Of a stretch of DNA of 64,000 nt, positions 63,776-64,000 are shown piece after piece. The position numbers and the translations under genes are program-made. Positions within the stretch are counted from its first letter, which is position 1; the number at the start of each line of letters is the position of its first letter. The notes under the pieces are model-generated. The model ran no database searches, was not told the DNA's origin, and saw nothing but the letters and a program-made list of their open reading frames with translations. Origin of the DNA: Marchantia polymorpha subsp. ruderalis. Taxonomy: Eukaryota > Streptophyta > Marchantiopsida > Marchantiales > Marchantiaceae. The stretch covers positions 17,802,001 through 17,866,000 of the forward strand of contig AP031358.1 in NCBI GenBank assembly GCA_037833965.1, given 5' to 3'.

Positions 63776-63871
63776 GAAAGAAATATCTGGTTTCATATCT
63801 TTAACTAGAAAGAAATATCTGGTTTCATATCTTTCACTAGAAAGAAATATCTGGTTTCATATCTTTAACTA
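63776..63871. repeat. 32-bp tandem repeat, three copies
   Basis: Units beginning GAAAGAAATATCTGG start at 63776, 63808 and 63840. Copies 1 and 3 agree over the unit, and copy 2 differs by one base (TTTCACTA for TTTAACTA). Confidence 0.9.
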
Positions 63872-64000
63872 GATTTACTTCAATTCTTAGGATAACGTTT
63901 TGATAGACTTCACAATAAAAGTTTTAAAAGTATAATTATGACTTCATAATCTCGGTGCTAATAAAATCAAACCGAGCAATTGTACATCCTATGATCAAGT

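Noticed and set aside
1..64000. tRNA, rRNA and CRISPR features
   Set aside because: I saw no cloverleaf, rRNA core or regularly spaced spacer-repeat structure; the tandem arrays found have no unique spacers.

Overview
The window looks like nuclear DNA of a land plant that makes flagellated sperm, most likely a moss or another bryophyte or seed-free plant. It carries a complete-looking dynein-2 (intraflagellar transport) heavy chain, which seed plants lacking flagella do not keep. Its other genes are plant-like, it has short spliceosomal introns, the spacers are AT-rich, and it holds hAT and Ty1/copia debris. This is inference; no marker in the window names the species.

Layout, left to right. 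1-1060 (+): the last three exons of a MINDY-type deubiquitinase, with a ubiquitin-interacting motif, a polyglutamine run and a C-terminal CAAX box. 1061-7136: spacer with a diverged 182-bp tandem duplication (about 5031-5396), a 497-bp hAT-type MITE with an 8-bp target duplication (5737-6233) and a 65-bp snap-back repeat (6904-6968). About 7180-42277 (+): one very large gene of about 65 exons encoding the cytoplasmic dynein-2 heavy chain (DYNC2H1/DHC1b type). Every exon was placed by homology, and every exon-exon phase joins in frame; two introns use GC donors. Its introns hold a second hAT element, a decayed copia polymerase, a copia gag fragment, a repeat shared by three introns and a decayed-looking copy of one exon. 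About 43880-47197 (-): a DHHC protein S-acyltransferase in 12 to 13 exons, convergent with the dynein gene. About 48000-60600: AT-rich DNA without a recognisable gene, holding several tandem repeats (76 bp x2, 39 bp x2, 97 bp x5) and foldbacks. 60620-61898: a pair of ~190-bp inverted repeats. 62020-62448 (-): the last exon of a GT61-family glycosyltransferase whose 5' part lies further right, possibly beyond the window.

The four genes do not form an operon or an obvious pathway. They act in ubiquitin editing, ciliary retrograde transport, membrane protein palmitoylation and glycan synthesis. I found no evidence of a novel defence or mobile system. The most notable signals are the complete dynein-2 gene, the two hAT elements with exact target duplications, and several near-perfect snap-back inverted repeats.

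Limits: the first ~150-170 residues of the dynein-2 tail were not located, the last exon of the DHHC gene is uncertain, and all homology is from memory of family sequences, not from a search.
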